NCBI RefSeq assembly: GCF_020097835.1
Contig: NZ_CP083670.1
Coordinates: 1 to 49,319, forward strand
Reading direction: 5' to 3'
Origin: Haloprofundus halobius
Lineage (GTDB): Archaea > Halobacteriota > Halobacteria > Halobacteriales > Haloferacaceae
Length of the DNA stretch: 49,319 bases
Every line of letters starts with the position of its first letter. The stretch's first letter is position 1. Positions 49,086-49,319 of this stretch are shown in pieces. The notes under the pieces are model-generated. The model did not search any database, was not told where the DNA came from, and was given only the letters and a program-made list of their open reading frames with translations. A program made the position numbers and the translations under genes.

Positions 49086-49319
49086 TACTGATGTCCAGGG
49101 TTCCTTCACCGCGGTAGACCGACTGTATGCTCCCGACTTATCGACCGTATGCTGATCGAGGTTTCGCCGAGTCCCCTGACCCGTCAACTCGGTGTTCTTT
49201 CTCGCTTTCCTCTCTTTTCCTCGATTCCCGTGGTGTGCATTATATAATGCAGTACTTTTCATAATGCTCAACATTTTAAGATCTACTAACTCAAATAATT
49301 ATTTGCATTTTAAGCTCTA

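Larger units (their letters stand above)
48615..49319. other. Repeat-rich non-coding region after the origin
   Basis: No gene supported. It contains a triplicated 11-bp motif (48713-48745), a perfect 13-bp inverted repeat (48993-49024) and a 21-bp tandem repeat (49030-49085). The last 100 bases are AT-rich. A 93-codon minus-strand frame over the tandem repeat (48993-49274) only translates the repeat and is not called. Confidence 0.5.

Noticed and set aside
48993-49274. 93-codon minus-strand frame with a VIVEEVT heptad repeat
   Set aside because: The protein repeat is just the translation of the 21-bp tandem DNA repeat; the rest has no coding character.
1-49319. CRISPR arrays, tRNA or rRNA genes, insertion sequences and toxin-antitoxin pairs
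   Set aside because: No direct-repeat/spacer array, cloverleaf, rRNA segment or transposase was found; the single RHH protein has no toxin beside it.

Overview
The window is from a halophilic archaeon (class Halobacteria). The DNA is GC-rich and the proteins are acidic. It encodes an archaeal TFIIB (TFB), an Orc1/Cdc6 initiator, an RdfA-family protein, a PGF-CTERM surface protein, Tat-exported beta-helix proteins, and four copies of a haloarchaeal winged-helix/membrane family (DUF7344). The two ends look like replicon-maintenance DNA. A ParA ATPase and a small acidic partner lie at the left end. At the right end an Orc1/Cdc6 gene faces away from an origin made of seven TCGCGAATGTA boxes around an AT-rich stretch, followed by tandem and inverted repeats. 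This suggests a secondary chromosome, megaplasmid or plasmid, and possibly a whole 49-kb replicon, though circularity cannot be seen from here.

Layout. 0-2.7 kb: parA, its partner and a TFB gene. 2.8-7.6 kb: glmM and glmS, which supply amino-sugar precursors, with a DUF7344 gene between them. 7.7-19.3 kb: two Tat-exported parallel beta-helix proteins, a ribbon-helix-helix protein, two alkaline-phosphatase-superfamily enzymes, a NodB-type deacetylase, a 605-residue multi-pass membrane protein and an LpxD-like acyltransferase. 19.3-32.6 kb: an AsnB-like enzyme, GT4 and GT2 glycosyltransferases, a DUF354 protein, a Wzx-type flippase, a FemAB-like transferase and a second deacetylase. This block ends in a tightly overlapping four-gene WbpA/WbpB/WbpE/WbpD-type cassette that should make a UDP-2,3-diacetamido-uronic acid. 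32.9-39.8 kb: further DUF7344 proteins, an ATP-grasp ligase, small membrane proteins, a DUF1616 protein and PadR and winged-helix regulators. 39.8-45.4 kb: a PGF-CTERM PKD protein, a membrane-anchored winged-helix protein, a GalE-like epimerase, an RdfA homologue and a 37-residue membrane microprotein. 45.7-49.3 kb: the fourth DUF7344 gene, orc1/cdc6 and the origin.

Taken together, the genes form a surface glycan (exopolysaccharide or S-layer glycan) locus: precursor supply, nucleotide-sugar diversification, glycosyl transfer, flipping, extracytoplasmic modification and secreted beta-helix proteins likely to act on or bind glycan.

The most striking non-coding signal is an 11-base element, consensus G(G/C)ATAACAAAG. 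It recurs upstream of about 16 transcription units in the glycan region. In many cases its last base lies 25 to 32 nt before the start codon, where the BRE/TATA box of a leaderless haloarchaeal gene would sit. It does not look like the usual T/A-rich TATA box. With a TFB gene next to glmM, it suggests a dedicated promoter class for this locus.
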